A stretch of 64,000 nucleotides of DNA, from assembly GCA_014649155.1 (NCBI GenBank), contig BMSM01000007.1, positions 1 to 64,000 of the forward strand, read 5' to 3'. Below the pieces are notes generated by a model that worked only from the letters and a program-made list of their open reading frames with translations, was not told where the DNA came from and did not search any database. Each line of letters starts with the position of its first letter. Positions within the stretch are counted from its first letter, which is position 1. Origin of the DNA: Streptomyces griseoviridis. GTDB taxonomy: Bacteria > Actinomycetota > Actinomycetes > Streptomycetales > Streptomycetaceae. The translations under genes and the position numbers were made by a program. Below are positions 53,800 to 62,788 of this stretch, piece by piece.

Positions 53800-54703
53800 G
53801 CGACTGTCCGTACTCAAGACCTACAAGCTGTACGTCGGCGGGAAGTTCCCGCGTTCGGAGAGCGGCCGGGTGTACGAGGTGACCACGAGGACATCAGCCG
53901 CTGACGCGGCGGGGAAGGGCGCGTGGCTGGCGAACGCCCCGCTGGCCTCCCGCAAGGACGCCCGCGACGCGGTGGTCGCCGCCCGCAAGGCGTTCGGCGG
54001 CTGGTCCGGCGCGACGGCGTACAACCGGGGCCAGGTCCTCTACCGCGTCGCGGAGATGCTGGAGGGCCGCCGGGCGCAGTTCGCCCGGGAGGTGGCGGCG
54101 GCCGAGGGTCTGCCGAAGTCCAGGGCGGCCGAGCAGGTGGACGCCGCGATCGACCGCTGGGTCTGGTACGCGGGCTGGACGGACAAGATCGCCCAGGTGC
54201 TCGGCGGCGCCAACCCGGTGGCGGGCCCGTACTTCAACCTGTCCTCCCCGGAGCCGACCGGCGTGGTGGCGGTCCTGGCCCCCCAGGAGTCGTCCCTGCT
54301 GGGCCTGGTCTCGGTCGTCGCGCCCGTGATCGCCACCGGGAACACGGCGGTCGTGGTGGCCTCCGAGAGGTCCCCGCTGCCCGCCCTCTCCCTGGCCGAG
54401 GTCCTCGCCACCTCCGACGTCCCCGGCGGAGTCGTCAACCTCCTGTCCGGCCGTACGGCGGAGATCGCCCCGGCCCTCGCCGCCCACCAGGACGTCAACG
54501 CGATCGACCTGGCGGGCGCGGACCCGGCCCTGGCGAAGGAACTGGAGGTGGCCGCGGCCGACAACCTCAAGCGCGTCCTGCGTCCACACCCTGTGGACGA
54601 CTGGACCGCGACCCCGGGCCTGGACCGCATGACGCCCTTCCTGGAGACGAAGACGGTGTGGCACCCGACGGGGGCGCTGGGGGTGTCCGGGTCGTCGTAC
54701 TGA
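53792..54703 (+). CDS. Truncated, non-catalytic aldehyde dehydrogenase-like protein
   Basis: The 303-aa product covers the N-terminal ALDH half ('YVGGKFPRSESGRVYEV', 'ARKAFGGWSGATAYNRGQVLYR') but ends before any catalytic-Cys region. The usual ALDH strand 'PWNFP' reads APQESSLLG here. It finishes 'LETKTVWHP', like the C-terminal pseudo-domain of two-domain ALDH16 enzymes. The gene starts inside the preceding ALDH gene (ATGTCTGA). I infer a structural partner subunit. It is not a decayed gene: the frame is intact and the ending is family-like. Confidence 0.85.
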   Translation: MSERLSVLKTYKLYVGGKFPRSESGRVYEVTTRTSAADAAGKGAWLANAPLASRKDARDAVVAARKAFGGWSGATAYNRGQVLYRVAEMLEGRRAQFAREVAAAEGLPKSRAAEQVDAAIDRWVWYAGWTDKIAQVLGGANPVAGPYFNLSSPEPTGVVAVLAPQESSLLGLVSVVAPVIATGNTAVVVASERSPLPALSLAEVLATSDVPGGVVNLLSGRTAEIAPALAAHQDVNAIDLAGADPALAKELEVAAADNLKRVLRPHPVDDWTATPGLDRMTPFLETKTVWHPTGALGVSGSSY

Positions 54704-54709
54704 CCCGCT

Positions 54710-54729
54710 GCCCGGATGCGCGTCCGGGC
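54710..54729 (+). terminator. Weak terminator hairpin of the deoC-ALDH operon
   Basis: GCCCGGA (54710-54716) pairs with 54723-54729, loop 6 bases, just after the stop at 54703. Confidence 0.4.
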
Positions 54730-54758
54730 GCCCCGGCGCGGCCCGCCCCTCGACGGTG

Positions 54759-55166
54759 TCAGCCGCCCAGCACCCCTGTCAGCTGCCCCACCACCGGCAC
54801 GCTGCCGAGGGACGGGGCCTGGGCGACGGGGCGGGTCAGGGCCGTCGACGTCAGGGGCTGGAAGTCGGCGACCTGGGTGCCGACGCCGTTGTCCAGGGGG
54901 TCGACGCCCGTGCCGGCCAGCGGGTTGGGCTTGAGGCCGGAGACCGGACCGGTGACGTAGGGCAGCGCGGCGGCGGTGGCCTGGAGGCCGGCCTGCGGGT
55001 CGATCGTGCCGAGAGAGGACGGACGGGCGTGCAGCACGCCCGCGACCGTCTCCGTCTCGTCGGCGCAGGCCGCTCCCGCTCCCGCCCCCAGGGCCACGCC
55101 GGCGGTCGCGAGGGCGACCAGGGCGCGCGGGACGGACGGGGTGCGGGGGGACGCGTGTCGGGCCAT
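54759..55166 (-). CDS. Small secreted protein
   Basis: The 135-aa product has a signal peptide (about 1-35, ALVALATAGVALGAGAGAACA). The mature part is Gly/Pro/Leu-rich without a recognised domain, ending 'PVVGQLTGVLGG'. The style resembles the secreted protein at 61118. ATG at 55166 has AGAGGTGG upstream. Confidence 0.75.
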   Translation of the reverse strand: MARHASPRTPSVPRALVALATAGVALGAGAGAACADETETVAGVLHARPSSLGTIDPQAGLQATAAALPYVTGPVSGLKPNPLAGTGVDPLDNGVGTQVADFQPLTSTALTRPVAQAPSLGSVPVVGQLTGVLGG

Positions 55167-55315
55167 CGCTGCTGCCACCTCTTGCTGGGGAGTACCGTCA
55201 CGGTACTGCCGAGAGTAATCGGGTCGACGCGAAGCGTAGTTGACGTGTGACGCGCGCTTCAAAGCCGACCCGCGGGGTCGAACAGCGGCCGTTCGATGCC
55301 GCACACTGGTCTCCC

Positions 55316-55951
55316 GTGAGCTCCCATCCGCCCATACCCACCCGAGTCGTGCTGCTCTGCGGCCCCTCCGGCTCCGGCAAGTCCCTCCTCGCGGCCCGCT
55401 CCGGCCTCCCGGTGCTGCGGCTCGACGACTTCTACAAGGAGGGCACCGACCCGACGCTGCCGCTGGTGGCGGGGAGTTCCGACATCGACTGGGACCACCC
55501 CGGCTCCTGGGACGCGGACACCGCCGTCGCCGCCATCACGGAGCTGTGCCGCACGGGCCGTACCGTCGTGCCGGTCTACGACATCGCGCTCAGCGCGCGC
55601 ACCGGTGAGGAGAGCGTCGACATCGGGCGGACACCGCTGTTCATCGCGGAGGGCGTCTTCGCCGCCGAGATCGTGACGCGCTGCCGCGACCTGGGGGTCC
55701 TGGCCGACGCGCTCTGTCTGAGCCGCGGCCCCCTGACCACCTTCCGCCGCCGTTTCCTGCGGGATCTGAAGGAGGGCCGCAAGTCGGCGCCGTTCCTGCT
55801 GCGCCGGGGCTGGCGGCTGATGCGCCAGGAGCGGTCGATCGTCGCCCGCCAGACCGCACTCGGTGCCCACGCCTGCGACCGGGACGAGGCGATGGGCCGG
55901 CTGGCCGCCGCGGCGGCGGGGCGCTGCGCGACGACCCGGACGCCGGCCTGA
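55316..55951 (+). CDS. Uridine-kinase-like P-loop ATPase
   Basis: The 211-aa product has Walker A GPSGSGKS (about 16-23), 'VLRLDDFYKEGTDPTLP' as in uridine/phosphoribulokinases, 'DWDHPGSWD', and 'IAEGVFAAEI' as the substrate-side strand. It probably phosphorylates a nucleoside or similar small molecule, which suits the neighbouring salvage genes. The start is GTG at 55316. Confidence 0.88.
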   Translation: MSSHPPIPTRVVLLCGPSGSGKSLLAARSGLPVLRLDDFYKEGTDPTLPLVAGSSDIDWDHPGSWDADTAVAAITELCRTGRTVVPVYDIALSARTGEESVDIGRTPLFIAEGVFAAEIVTRCRDLGVLADALCLSRGPLTTFRRRFLRDLKEGRKSAPFLLRRGWRLMRQERSIVARQTALGAHACDRDEAMGRLAAAAAGRCATTRTPA

Positions 55952-55982
55952 CGGACGTACGCCCGCGGGCCCGTACACGGCG

Positions 55983-56023
55983 AAGCGGGACTGGATGGAC
56001 CCCCCGGCCCCCCAGTCCCGCTT
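55983..56023. terminator. Bidirectional terminator between kinase and sigQ
   Basis: AAGCGGGACTGG (55983-55994) pairs perfectly with 56012-56023. Confidence 0.7.
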
Positions 56024-56025
56024 CT

Positions 56026-56111
56026 TCCCCCGTGTCCCCCGTATCCCCCGTACTTCCCCCGTGTCCCCCGTTTCTTCCTTTCCCCCGTGTCCCCCGTGGT
56101 GTTCCCCCCGT
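56026..56111. repeat. C-rich microsatellite CCCCCGTGT
   Basis: About nine degenerate units of CCCCCGTGT, CCCCCGTAT or CCCCCGTTT run from 56026 to 56111 downstream of sigQ. It is strongly strand-asymmetric (almost no G outside CGTG). Confidence 0.8.
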
Positions 56112-56182
56112 GAGTAAGAGCCCGGTCCCCGCCCCCTGATACACCCGGACCCCTACTTTTTTTTCCGCCCCCCTCGGGCCGG

Positions 56183-56968
56183 TCAGGCGACCAGTTCGCC
56201 GAAGGCGTCCTCGTGGTCCCGGCCGAAGCTGAGGACCTCGTCGTCGCGCAGCCGGCGCAGCGAACGCCAGATGCTCGACTTCACCGTGCCGACGCTGATG
56301 CCGAGGATGCCGGCGATCTCCGGGTCCGTGCGGCCCTCGTAGTAGCGCAGGACCAGCATGGTGCGCTGGAGTTCGGGCAGCCGGGCCAGCGCCTGCCACA
56401 GGACCGTGCGCAGTTCGGTGCCGCGCATCGCGTCCGTGCCGCCGGGCGTCTCCGGCAGTTCCTCGGTCGGGTACTCGTTCAGCTTGCGGCGGCGCCACGC
56501 GCTGATGTGCAGGTTGGTCATGGTGCGGCGCAGGTAACCGCCGACCGCCGCCTTGTCGCTGATCCGGTCCCACGCCCGGTAGGTCGAGAACAGCGCGCTC
56601 TGCAGCAGGTCCTCGGCCTCGAAGCGGTCACCGGTCAGGTGATAGGCGGTGGCGTACAGGGAGGCGCGGCGCTCCTGGACGTAGGCGGTGAACTCCGCCT
56701 CCGACAGCGAGCGTCGCTCCCCCGGCTCCTCCCCGTGCGCCGTCCCCCCCTGGGACTCCCCCGTCCTCGCGTCGACCACCGACATGTACGCCGTCGGATG
56801 CTGACGCCCGGTCCCGCGAGCGCACCCCCGCCCTCCCGCACGCTCGAACAGACCCGCGTGGGAGGTACCCCCGTCGGGGCCGGACTTCTCACGGCCCCGG
56901 GCCCCGTTCACGTCGTGCAGACGCGTGATCACTGCGCTGGTGCTGGTGCGAGTCAGCGTGTTCATCAT
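56183..56968 (-). CDS. sigQ: ECF sigma factor SigQ
   Basis: The product is 261 aa (ATG 56968; ATG 56965 possible). Sigma region 2 is at about 92-160 ('RRASLYATAYHLTGDRFEAEDLLQSALFSTYRAWDRI') and region 4 at about 192-245 ('LPELQRTMLVLRYYEGRTDPEIAGILGISVGTVKSSIWRSLRRL'). It has a long N-terminal extension for an ECF factor. It is divergent from afsQ1, as in S. coelicolor, where SigQ opposes AfsQ1 in controlling antibiotic genes and sigQ is an AfsQ1 target. Confidence 0.94.
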   Translation of the reverse strand: MMNTLTRTSTSAVITRLHDVNGARGREKSGPDGGTSHAGLFERAGGRGCARGTGRQHPTAYMSVVDARTGESQGGTAHGEEPGERRSLSEAEFTAYVQERRASLYATAYHLTGDRFEAEDLLQSALFSTYRAWDRISDKAAVGGYLRRTMTNLHISAWRRRKLNEYPTEELPETPGGTDAMRGTELRTVLWQALARLPELQRTMLVLRYYEGRTDPEIAGILGISVGTVKSSIWRSLRRLRDDEVLSFGRDHEDAFGELVA

Positions 56969-57070
56969 GCGCCCCCCGTCGTGGAGTTCCCGGTGTCCGG
57001 CTTGCGGTCCCGCTGTCGTGCTTGTGCCGAGAATCCTGCCGACGCCACTTCATCGCCGTGTCCGCCGACT

Positions 57071-57086
57071 GTCACAGACCTGTCAC
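57071..57086. promoter_or_regulatory. AfsQ1 binding site (GTCAC-n6-GTCAC)
   Basis: GTCAC at 57071-57075 and 57082-57086 with six bases between fits the published AfsQ1 consensus GTnAC-n6-GTnAC exactly. It lies in the sigQ-afsQ1 intergenic region (56969-57198), where AfsQ1 is known to act in S. coelicolor. Confidence 0.85.
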
Positions 57087-57198
57087 AGCGGCCGGTCAGG
57101 CCGGAACCACAGGCCCGGCACAGAATCCCGGGGCAGGAGAACCCGCTCGACCGCCCACCCCGTCGAACCCCGGCCCCTCCATAGGCCAGAATGAGCCC

Positions 57199-57876
57199 GT
57201 GCCTTCCCTGTTGCTGATCGAGGACGACGACGCCATCCGCACGGCCCTGGAGCTCTCTCTGACGCGCCAGGGCCACCGGGTGGCCACGGCTGCCAGCGGT
57301 GAGGACGGTCTGAAGCTGCTGCGCGAGCAACGGCCGGACCTGATCGTGCTGGACGTCATGCTGCCCGGCATCGACGGTTTCGAGGTGTGCCGGCGCATCC
57401 GGCGCACCGACCAGCTGCCGATCATCCTGCTGACCGCGCGCAACGACGACATCGACGTGGTCGTCGGCCTGGAGTCCGGCGCCGACGACTACGTCGTCAA
57501 ACCGGTGCAGGGACGCGTCCTCGACGCCCGCATCCGGGCCGTACTGCGGCGCGGGGAGAGGGAGTCCAGCGACTCGGCGACCTTCGGCAGCCTGGTCATC
57601 GACCGCTCCGCGATGACCGTCACCAAGAACGGCGAGGACCTCCAGCTCACGCCGACCGAGCTGCGCCTCCTCCTCGAACTGAGCCGGCGGCCCGGACAGG
57701 CGCTCTCCCGGCAGCAGTTGCTGCGGCTGGTGTGGGAGCACGACTACCTCGGCGACTCGCGGCTGGTGGACGCCTGTGTGCAGCGGCTGCGCGCCAAGGT
57801 CGAGGACGTGCCGTCGTCCCCGACGCTGATCCGTACCGTGCGGGGCGTGGGCTACCGGCTGGACCCGCCTCAGTGA
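57199..57876 (+). CDS. afsQ1: Response regulator AfsQ1
   Basis: The 225-aa OmpR/PhoB-type regulator has a receiver domain with acidic pocket E8-D9-D10, phosphoacceptor D52 (IVLDVMLPG) and the conserved Lys of VVKP. A winged-helix DNA-binding domain (about 125-223) ends 'IRTVRGVGYRLD'. It pairs with AfsQ2 and, in S. coelicolor, controls antibiotic production, nitrogen assimilation and development under glutamate-rich conditions. The start is GTG at 57199; the stop overlaps afsQ2 (GTGA). Confidence 0.96.
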   Translation: MPSLLLIEDDDAIRTALELSLTRQGHRVATAASGEDGLKLLREQRPDLIVLDVMLPGIDGFEVCRRIRRTDQLPIILLTARNDDIDVVVGLESGADDYVVKPVQGRVLDARIRAVLRRGERESSDSATFGSLVIDRSAMTVTKNGEDLQLTPTELRLLLELSRRPGQALSRQQLLRLVWEHDYLGDSRLVDACVQRLRAKVEDVPSSPTLIRTVRGVGYRLDPPQ

Positions 57877-59468
57877 CCTCGGTGACACAGGAACGGCCGG
57901 CCGGTGCCCGCGGCTGGTCCGCGGCGCGCAAGGGCGTCCGGTCGCGGCTGCGCCTCACCAGCCTGCGGCTGCGGCTGGTCGTCGTCTTCGGCCTGGTGGC
58001 GCTCACCGCCGCCGTCTCCGCGTCCGGGATCGCGTACTGGCTCAACCGGGAGGCCGTGCTCACCCGCGCCCAGGACGCCGTCCTCGGCGACTTCGAGCAG
58101 GAGATGCGCAACCGGGCCGGCTCGCTGCCGGAGCACCCCATCCAGGACGAGTTGCAGCACACGGCCGGTCAGATGGCCAACAGCAGCCAGCGCTTCGGCG
58201 TGCTGCTGGTCGCCGAGGACAGCACCGGGAAGACCGTGTACGGCAGCGCGGGCGAGCCGGCCGGGTTCTCGCTGGCGGACGTGCCCGCGTCGCTGCGTAC
58301 GGCGGTGGACCGGAAGCAGAAGGTCACCGGCGCCAACAAGTCTGCGTACCACCTCTACTGGCAGCGGATCAGTGTCGACGACACCCCGTACCTGGTGGCG
58401 GGCAGCCGGGTGATCGGCGGCGGGCCGACCGGGTACATGCTCAAGTCGCTGGAGCCGGAGGCCAAGGACATCGACTCGCTGGCCTGGTCGCTGGGGATCG
58501 CGACCGCGCTGGCGCTGATCGGCTCCGCGCTGCTCGCGCAGGCCCTCGCGACCACCGTGCTCAAGCCCGTGCACCGGCTGGGCACCGCCGCCCGCCGGCT
58601 CGGCGAGGGCAAGCTGGACACCCGGCTGCGGGTCTCCGGCACCGACGAACTCGCCGATCTGTCGCGGACGTTCAACAACGCGGCGGAGTCGCTGGAGAAG
58701 CGGGTCGAGGACATGGCCGCGCGGGAGGCGTCGTCCCGGCGGTTCGTCGCGGACATGAGCCACGAGCTGCGTACGCCGCTGACCGCGATCACGGCCGTCA
58801 CGGAGGTGCTGGAGGAGGAGCTGGACGCCGACGGCGGCACCATCGACCCGATGATCGAGCCCGCCGTGCGGCTGGTGGTCAGCGAGACCCGGCGGCTGAA
58901 CGACCTCGTCGAGAACCTGATGGAGGTCACCCGCTTCGACGCGGGCACCGCCCGGCTGGTCCTGGACGACGTGGACGTCGCCGACCAGATCACCGCCTGC
59001 GTCGACGCCCGCGCCTGGCTGGACGCCGTCGAGCTGCAGGCGCCGCGCGGCATCCACGCCCGGCTCGACCCGCGCCGCCTCGACGTCATCCTGGCCAACC
59101 TGATCGGCAACGCCCTCAAGCACGGCGGGTCGCCGGTGCGGGTCTCCGTGCGGGCGGCCGAGGACGCGGTGGTGATCGCCGTCCGCGACCACGGGCCGGG
59201 CATCCCGGAGGACGTCCTGCCGCACGTCTTCGACCGGTTCTACAAGGCCAGCGCCTCCCGGCCGCGCTCCGAGGGCAGCGGCCTCGGCCTGTCGATCGCC
59301 CTGGCCAACGCGCACATCCACGGCGGCGAGATCACGGCCGGCAACTCCCCGGACGGCGGGGCGGAGTTCACGCTGCGGCTGCCCCGGGACGCGTCGGAGC
59401 TGGCGGAGCGGGACGCCGAGGACCCCCGGGGCGGACGCGGGGCCAAGGACGCGAAGGGACAGGGCTGA
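57873..59468 (+). CDS. afsQ2: Sensor histidine kinase AfsQ2
   Basis: The product is 531 aa. It has two transmembrane helices (about 32-52 and 204-228) flanking a sensor domain, a HAMP region (about 228-282), the HisKA H-box with phosphorylated H297 (DMSHELRTPLTA) and the HATPase domain (N-box 'LANLIGNALKHGG', 'DHGPGIPEDVLPHVFDRFYKA', 'GSGLGLSIALANAH'). The tail is low-complexity and charged. It is coupled to afsQ1 by the 4-bp overlap and followed 4 bp later by a lipoprotein gene. Confidence 0.96.
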   Translation: MTSVTQERPAGARGWSAARKGVRSRLRLTSLRLRLVVVFGLVALTAAVSASGIAYWLNREAVLTRAQDAVLGDFEQEMRNRAGSLPEHPIQDELQHTAGQMANSSQRFGVLLVAEDSTGKTVYGSAGEPAGFSLADVPASLRTAVDRKQKVTGANKSAYHLYWQRISVDDTPYLVAGSRVIGGGPTGYMLKSLEPEAKDIDSLAWSLGIATALALIGSALLAQALATTVLKPVHRLGTAARRLGEGKLDTRLRVSGTDELADLSRTFNNAAESLEKRVEDMAAREASSRRFVADMSHELRTPLTAITAVTEVLEEELDADGGTIDPMIEPAVRLVVSETRRLNDLVENLMEVTRFDAGTARLVLDDVDVADQITACVDARAWLDAVELQAPRGIHARLDPRRLDVILANLIGNALKHGGSPVRVSVRAAEDAVVIAVRDHGPGIPEDVLPHVFDRFYKASASRPRSEGSGLGLSIALANAHIHGGEITAGNSPDGGAEFTLRLPRDASELAERDAEDPRGGRGAKDAKGQG

Positions 59469-59472
59469 GCTG

Positions 59473-60078
59473 ATGACCGTACGCCGCCTGCTGGCGCTCC
59501 CCGTGCTCGCCGCGACCCTCGCCGGGTGCGGCATCCGGGCCACCGAGGTGCCGACGGACTTCGGGCCCGCGCCCTCCCGGGTGCGCTGCTCGCTCGCCGA
59601 GCCGGACGCGGCGGCCCGGGACACCACCACCGGCACGGCCGTGCGGGTCCTGCTGCTCTGCGGCTCGTCGCTGGTGACGGTGGAGCGGACGGTACGGGTG
59701 CCGGACGGCACCCCGGGCGCCGAGCGCCGGGTCCTGGTCGCCAAGGGGCTGCTGGCCCAGCTCTCCGCGCCGCCCTCGGCCGCCGAGACGGAGGCCCGGT
59801 ACACCACCGACGTGCCGGGCGGGATCACCGTGTCGGGGCCGCGCGCGGGCGACCCCGCGGGCACTCTGCGGCTGAGCACCGCGCCCGGCGACCTCACCTC
59901 GTACGCCCTCGCCCAGGTCGTCTGCACCGTCGCCGGGTCCGAGGCGGCCGAGGACGACGGCTCGGTGATCCTCGCCGGGCCGGACGAGCGGGCGCCGCGC
60001 CGGTACACGTGCACGGACGAGGTCCGCACCCGGCCGGGCAGCAACGAACCGCCGTCCGCCGTGGTCACCGGGGGCTGA
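59473..60078 (+). CDS. Lipoprotein of the afsQ operon
   Basis: The 201-aa product has a lipobox LAGC with C19 and a mature domain of unknown fold. Its gene begins 4 bp after afsQ2, so it belongs to the operon and may modulate the sensor from outside the membrane; this is inferred. Confidence 0.85.
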   Translation: MTVRRLLALPVLAATLAGCGIRATEVPTDFGPAPSRVRCSLAEPDAAARDTTTGTAVRVLLLCGSSLVTVERTVRVPDGTPGAERRVLVAKGLLAQLSAPPSAAETEARYTTDVPGGITVSGPRAGDPAGTLRLSTAPGDLTSYALAQVVCTVAGSEAAEDDGSVILAGPDERAPRRYTCTDEVRTRPGSNEPPSAVVTGG

Positions 60079-60107
60079 CGGCGGGGCCCGGCCGCGAGGT
60101 GTGGCGC

Positions 60108-60722
60108 ATGACTCACCCGTCCGGGGGAGACTCCGGAACCGCGCGCGCCGGGCGCCGCGTCTACGGGGGCGTGCAGCGTCAAGGGTTCTCCGGCGGCAGC
60201 GCCGCGCTCCGCATCCGCGCGACGGGAGGCGTCCTCCTGGTCGCGCACCTCGTGGTCGTCGCCTGGCTCACGCTGCGTCCGCTGGACGTCCCCTGGGTGA
60301 CGCCCGCCAATCCGCGTCCCTTCGCCGGCATCCGCGCCGAGGCCGCGCTGGGCTGGCCGGAGGCGGTCCGGTGCATCGGCGGGGGCCTCGGGCTGCTGGC
60401 GCCGCTGGGGGTGCTGCTGCCGATGGTGGACGGGCGGACCGTCGTCTCGGCGCCGGCCTCGCTGCTGCGCTGCACCGCCGCGGGCGCCCTGCTGTCGCTG
60501 GGCATCGAGCTGCTCCAGACCGGGGTGCCCGGCCGGGTCGCCGACATCGACTCCCTGTTGCTGAACACCCTGGGCGTGGCCCTGGCGCACCTCGCCGTGG
60601 TGCCGGCGGGCCGGGCCTGGCTCCGTCGCAGGGCCGGGGCCGGGCGGCCCGGGGCCGTACCGCAGGAGGAGCCCTCTCAGGGTCGGACCCCGACGATTCC
60701 CAGGGTCGGGATCGCCCCGTAG
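60108..60722 (+). CDS. VanZ-family membrane protein
   Basis: The 204-aa product has about four helices and the VanZ pattern 'LLAPLGVLLPMV', 'SLGIELLQT', 'RVADIDSLLLNTLG'. VanZ proteins are linked to low-level glycopeptide tolerance in a few bacteria, but most are of unknown role. ATG at 60108 has GAGG at a suitable distance. Confidence 0.88.
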   Translation: MTHPSGGDSGTARAGRRVYGGVQRQGFSGGSAALRIRATGGVLLVAHLVVVAWLTLRPLDVPWVTPANPRPFAGIRAEAALGWPEAVRCIGGGLGLLAPLGVLLPMVDGRTVVSAPASLLRCTAAGALLSLGIELLQTGVPGRVADIDSLLLNTLGVALAHLAVVPAGRAWLRRRAGAGRPGAVPQEEPSQGRTPTIPRVGIAP

Positions 60723-60815
60723 AGCGATGCTTCGCCCTGTTCGTCCCCGTAGCGTGGAAGGCAGATGAGGCGACCGACGGGGGCGCCTCGGACCGACGCT
60801 CACGAAGGAGCCGCC

Positions 60816-61019
60816 ATGTCCCGCCTTGCCCGCCCGACCCACGGCCGCATGATCGGCGGGGTGTGTGCCGCGCTGGCGCGGCGCTTCGGCACCTCCGCGA
60901 CCACCATGCGCGTCGTCTTCCTGGTCTCGTGCCTGCTGCCCGGCCCGCAGTTCCTGCTCTACCTGGCGCTGTGGATCCTCCTCCCCTCGGAGGAGAAGGC
61001 GGCCCGCACGGCCTGGTGA
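60816..61019 (+). CDS. PspC domain protein
   Basis: The 67-aa product has 'MSRLARPTHGRMIGGVCAALARRFG' and one hydrophobic helix 'MRVVFLVSCLLPGPQFLLYLALWILLP', the complete small PspC domain. It is related to envelope-stress proteins. AAGGAG precedes the ATG. Confidence 0.9.
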   Translation: MSRLARPTHGRMIGGVCAALARRFGTSATTMRVVFLVSCLLPGPQFLLYLALWILLPSEEKAARTAW

Positions 61020-61055
61020 CACCTCCGCGAGGAGTTCTCCCTCCGGTACTGGTAC

Positions 61056-61099
61056 GCCGACGGGGCGCACCCGGCACGGACCGGGTGCGCCCCGTCGGC
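61056..61099. terminator. Bidirectional terminator, perfect 19-bp stem
   Basis: Bases 61056-61074 pair fully with 61081-61099 across a 6-base loop, between the convergent pspC and secreted-protein genes. Confidence 0.85.
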
Positions 61100-61117
61100 A
61101 CGTCGGGAGGGGCGGGC

Positions 61118-61486
61118 TCAGCCGCCGAGCGGCAGGCCGTTCACCGGCAGACCGCCGGTGGGCAGGCCGCTCAGCGGGAGGCCGCCGAGCAGTCCGGCGA
61201 CCGGCTTGGTCGGCCCGTGTGCCAGCTGCTCGGCGACGAGCTGCTCGACGACCGGCTGCGCGGCGGTCAGACCGGTGCCGGCGGCGCGCCGCCCCGCGTC
61301 GAGGGCGTTGCCCGCGCCGGGCGCGGCCTGGGCGACGGTCTCGGCCGGGAGCGTCCGGGCGACGCCGTCGGCCGTCTGGGCGAGGTCCGGGACCGCGGGG
61401 GCCGCACTGGCGGCACCCGCGCCGGCGGCGGCGAAGGCGGCACCGAGAACGGCGACACCGAGGGTCTTGGCAGCAGACTGCTTCAT
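61118..61486 (-). CDS. Small secreted protein with Gly-Leu-Pro repeats
   Basis: The 122-aa product has a signal peptide (about 1-28, ending GAASAA), a helical middle and a C-terminal 'GGLPLSGLPTGGLPVNGLPLGG' repeat of about 5 residues. Its role is unknown; it may be a small cell-surface protein. ATG at 61486 has GAGGA eight bases upstream. Confidence 0.8.
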   Translation of the reverse strand: MKQSAAKTLGVAVLGAAFAAAGAGAASAAPAVPDLAQTADGVARTLPAETVAQAAPGAGNALDAGRRAAGTGLTAAQPVVEQLVAEQLAHGPTKPVAGLLGGLPLSGLPTGGLPVNGLPLGG

Positions 61487-61663
61487 GAAATGCGTCCTCG
61501 AAACGGTTCGTCGGGGATGAGAGCGGTCCTCGACCGTAAACACGCGCCGTCACCGGCCGCAAACATCGAAATGCGAACGAATGGTGAAAGCCGATTCGCG
61601 CCCTCGAAGACCGATCACCGCCTCCGCCCACCCGTTCCCCGCGTCACCGCAGGCCGGAGCGGT

Positions 61664-62782
61664 CTACTGGAACAGCCATTCGGACTTCAGCTCGGCATAT
61701 CCGGGCTTGATCACGTCATTGATCATGGCCAGTCGTTCATCGAAAGGGATGAAGGCCGATTTCATCGCATTGACGGAGAACCATTGGAGGTCGTCGAGCG
61801 TGTAACCGAACGCTTCGACAAGGTGCTCGAATTCCTGGCTCATGCTGGTGTGGGACATCAGCCGATTGTCGGTATTCACCGTGGCCCGGAAATGCAGCCG
61901 GCGCAGCAGCCCGATGGGGTGCTCGGCGTACGAGGACGCCGCCCCGGTCTGGAGGTTGGAGCTGGGGCACAGTTCCAGCGGGATGCGCTTGTCCCGCACG
62001 TAGGAGGCGAGCCGTCCGAGCTTCACCGTGCCGTCGTCGTGGACCTGGATGTCGTCGATGATGCGCACCCCGTGCCCGAGCCGGTCGGCGCCGCACCACT
62101 GGAGCGCCTGCCAGATGGACGGCAGCCCGAACGCCTCGCCGGCGTGGATGGTGAAGTGGTTGTTCTCCCGCTTCAGGTACTCGAAGGCGTCGAGGTGCCG
62201 GGTGGGCGGGTAGCCGGCCTCGGCGCCGGCGATGTCGAAGCCGACGACGCCGAGATCGCGGTGGCGGTTGGCGAGTTCGGCGATCTCCAGGGAGCGGGCG
62301 GCGTGCCGCATGGCGGTGAGCAGGGCTCCGACCCGGATGCGGTGCCCGGCCTCGCGGGCCCGCCGCTCCCCCTCCCGGAAGCCCTCGTTGACCGCCTCGA
62401 CGACCTCCTCCAGGGTGAGGCCGCCCTCCAGGTGCTGCTCGGGCGCGTACCGCACCTCGGCGTAGACGACCCCGTCGGCGGCGAGGTCCTCGGCGCACTC
62501 GGCGGCCACCCGGACCAGCGCGGCACGGGTCTGCATCACACCGACGGTGTGCGAGAAGGTCTCCAGGTACCGCTCCAGCGAACCGGAGTCGGCGGCCTGG
62601 CGGAACCAGCGCCCGAGCCGGTCGGGATCGGTCTCGGGGAGCGCCGGGTAGCCGCTCTCGCGGGCGAGGTCGACGACGGTCGCGGGGCGCAGCCCGCCGT
62701 CGAGGTGGTCGTGCAGCAGAACCTTGGGCGCCCGGCGGATCCGGTCCGGCGTCGGGGACTTCGCGGTGGTCTGGCTCGTCAT
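61664..62782 (-). CDS. add: Adenosine deaminase
   Basis: The 372-aa product deaminates (deoxy)adenosine to (deoxy)inosine, the substrate of DeoD. Zinc and catalytic motifs are HDHLDG (H24, H26), HAGE, the GHGVRI block and 'VNTDNRLMS'. ATG at 62782 has no clear ribosome binding site and stands six bases after a -10, so the mRNA is probably leaderless. Confidence 0.96.
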   Translation of the reverse strand: MTSQTTAKSPTPDRIRRAPKVLLHDHLDGGLRPATVVDLARESGYPALPETDPDRLGRWFRQAADSGSLERYLETFSHTVGVMQTRAALVRVAAECAEDLAADGVVYAEVRYAPEQHLEGGLTLEEVVEAVNEGFREGERRAREAGHRIRVGALLTAMRHAARSLEIAELANRHRDLGVVGFDIAGAEAGYPPTRHLDAFEYLKRENNHFTIHAGEAFGLPSIWQALQWCGADRLGHGVRIIDDIQVHDDGTVKLGRLASYVRDKRIPLELCPSSNLQTGAASSYAEHPIGLLRRLHFRATVNTDNRLMSHTSMSQEFEHLVEAFGYTLDDLQWFSVNAMKSAFIPFDERLAMINDVIKPGYAELKSEWLFQ

Positions 62783-62788
62783 TTCCGC

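Noticed and set aside
53792..54703. Second aldehyde dehydrogenase as a pseudogene
   Set aside because: The frame is intact, coupled to the upstream gene, and ends with a motif that resembles ALDH16 C-termini, so a deliberate non-catalytic protein is more likely.
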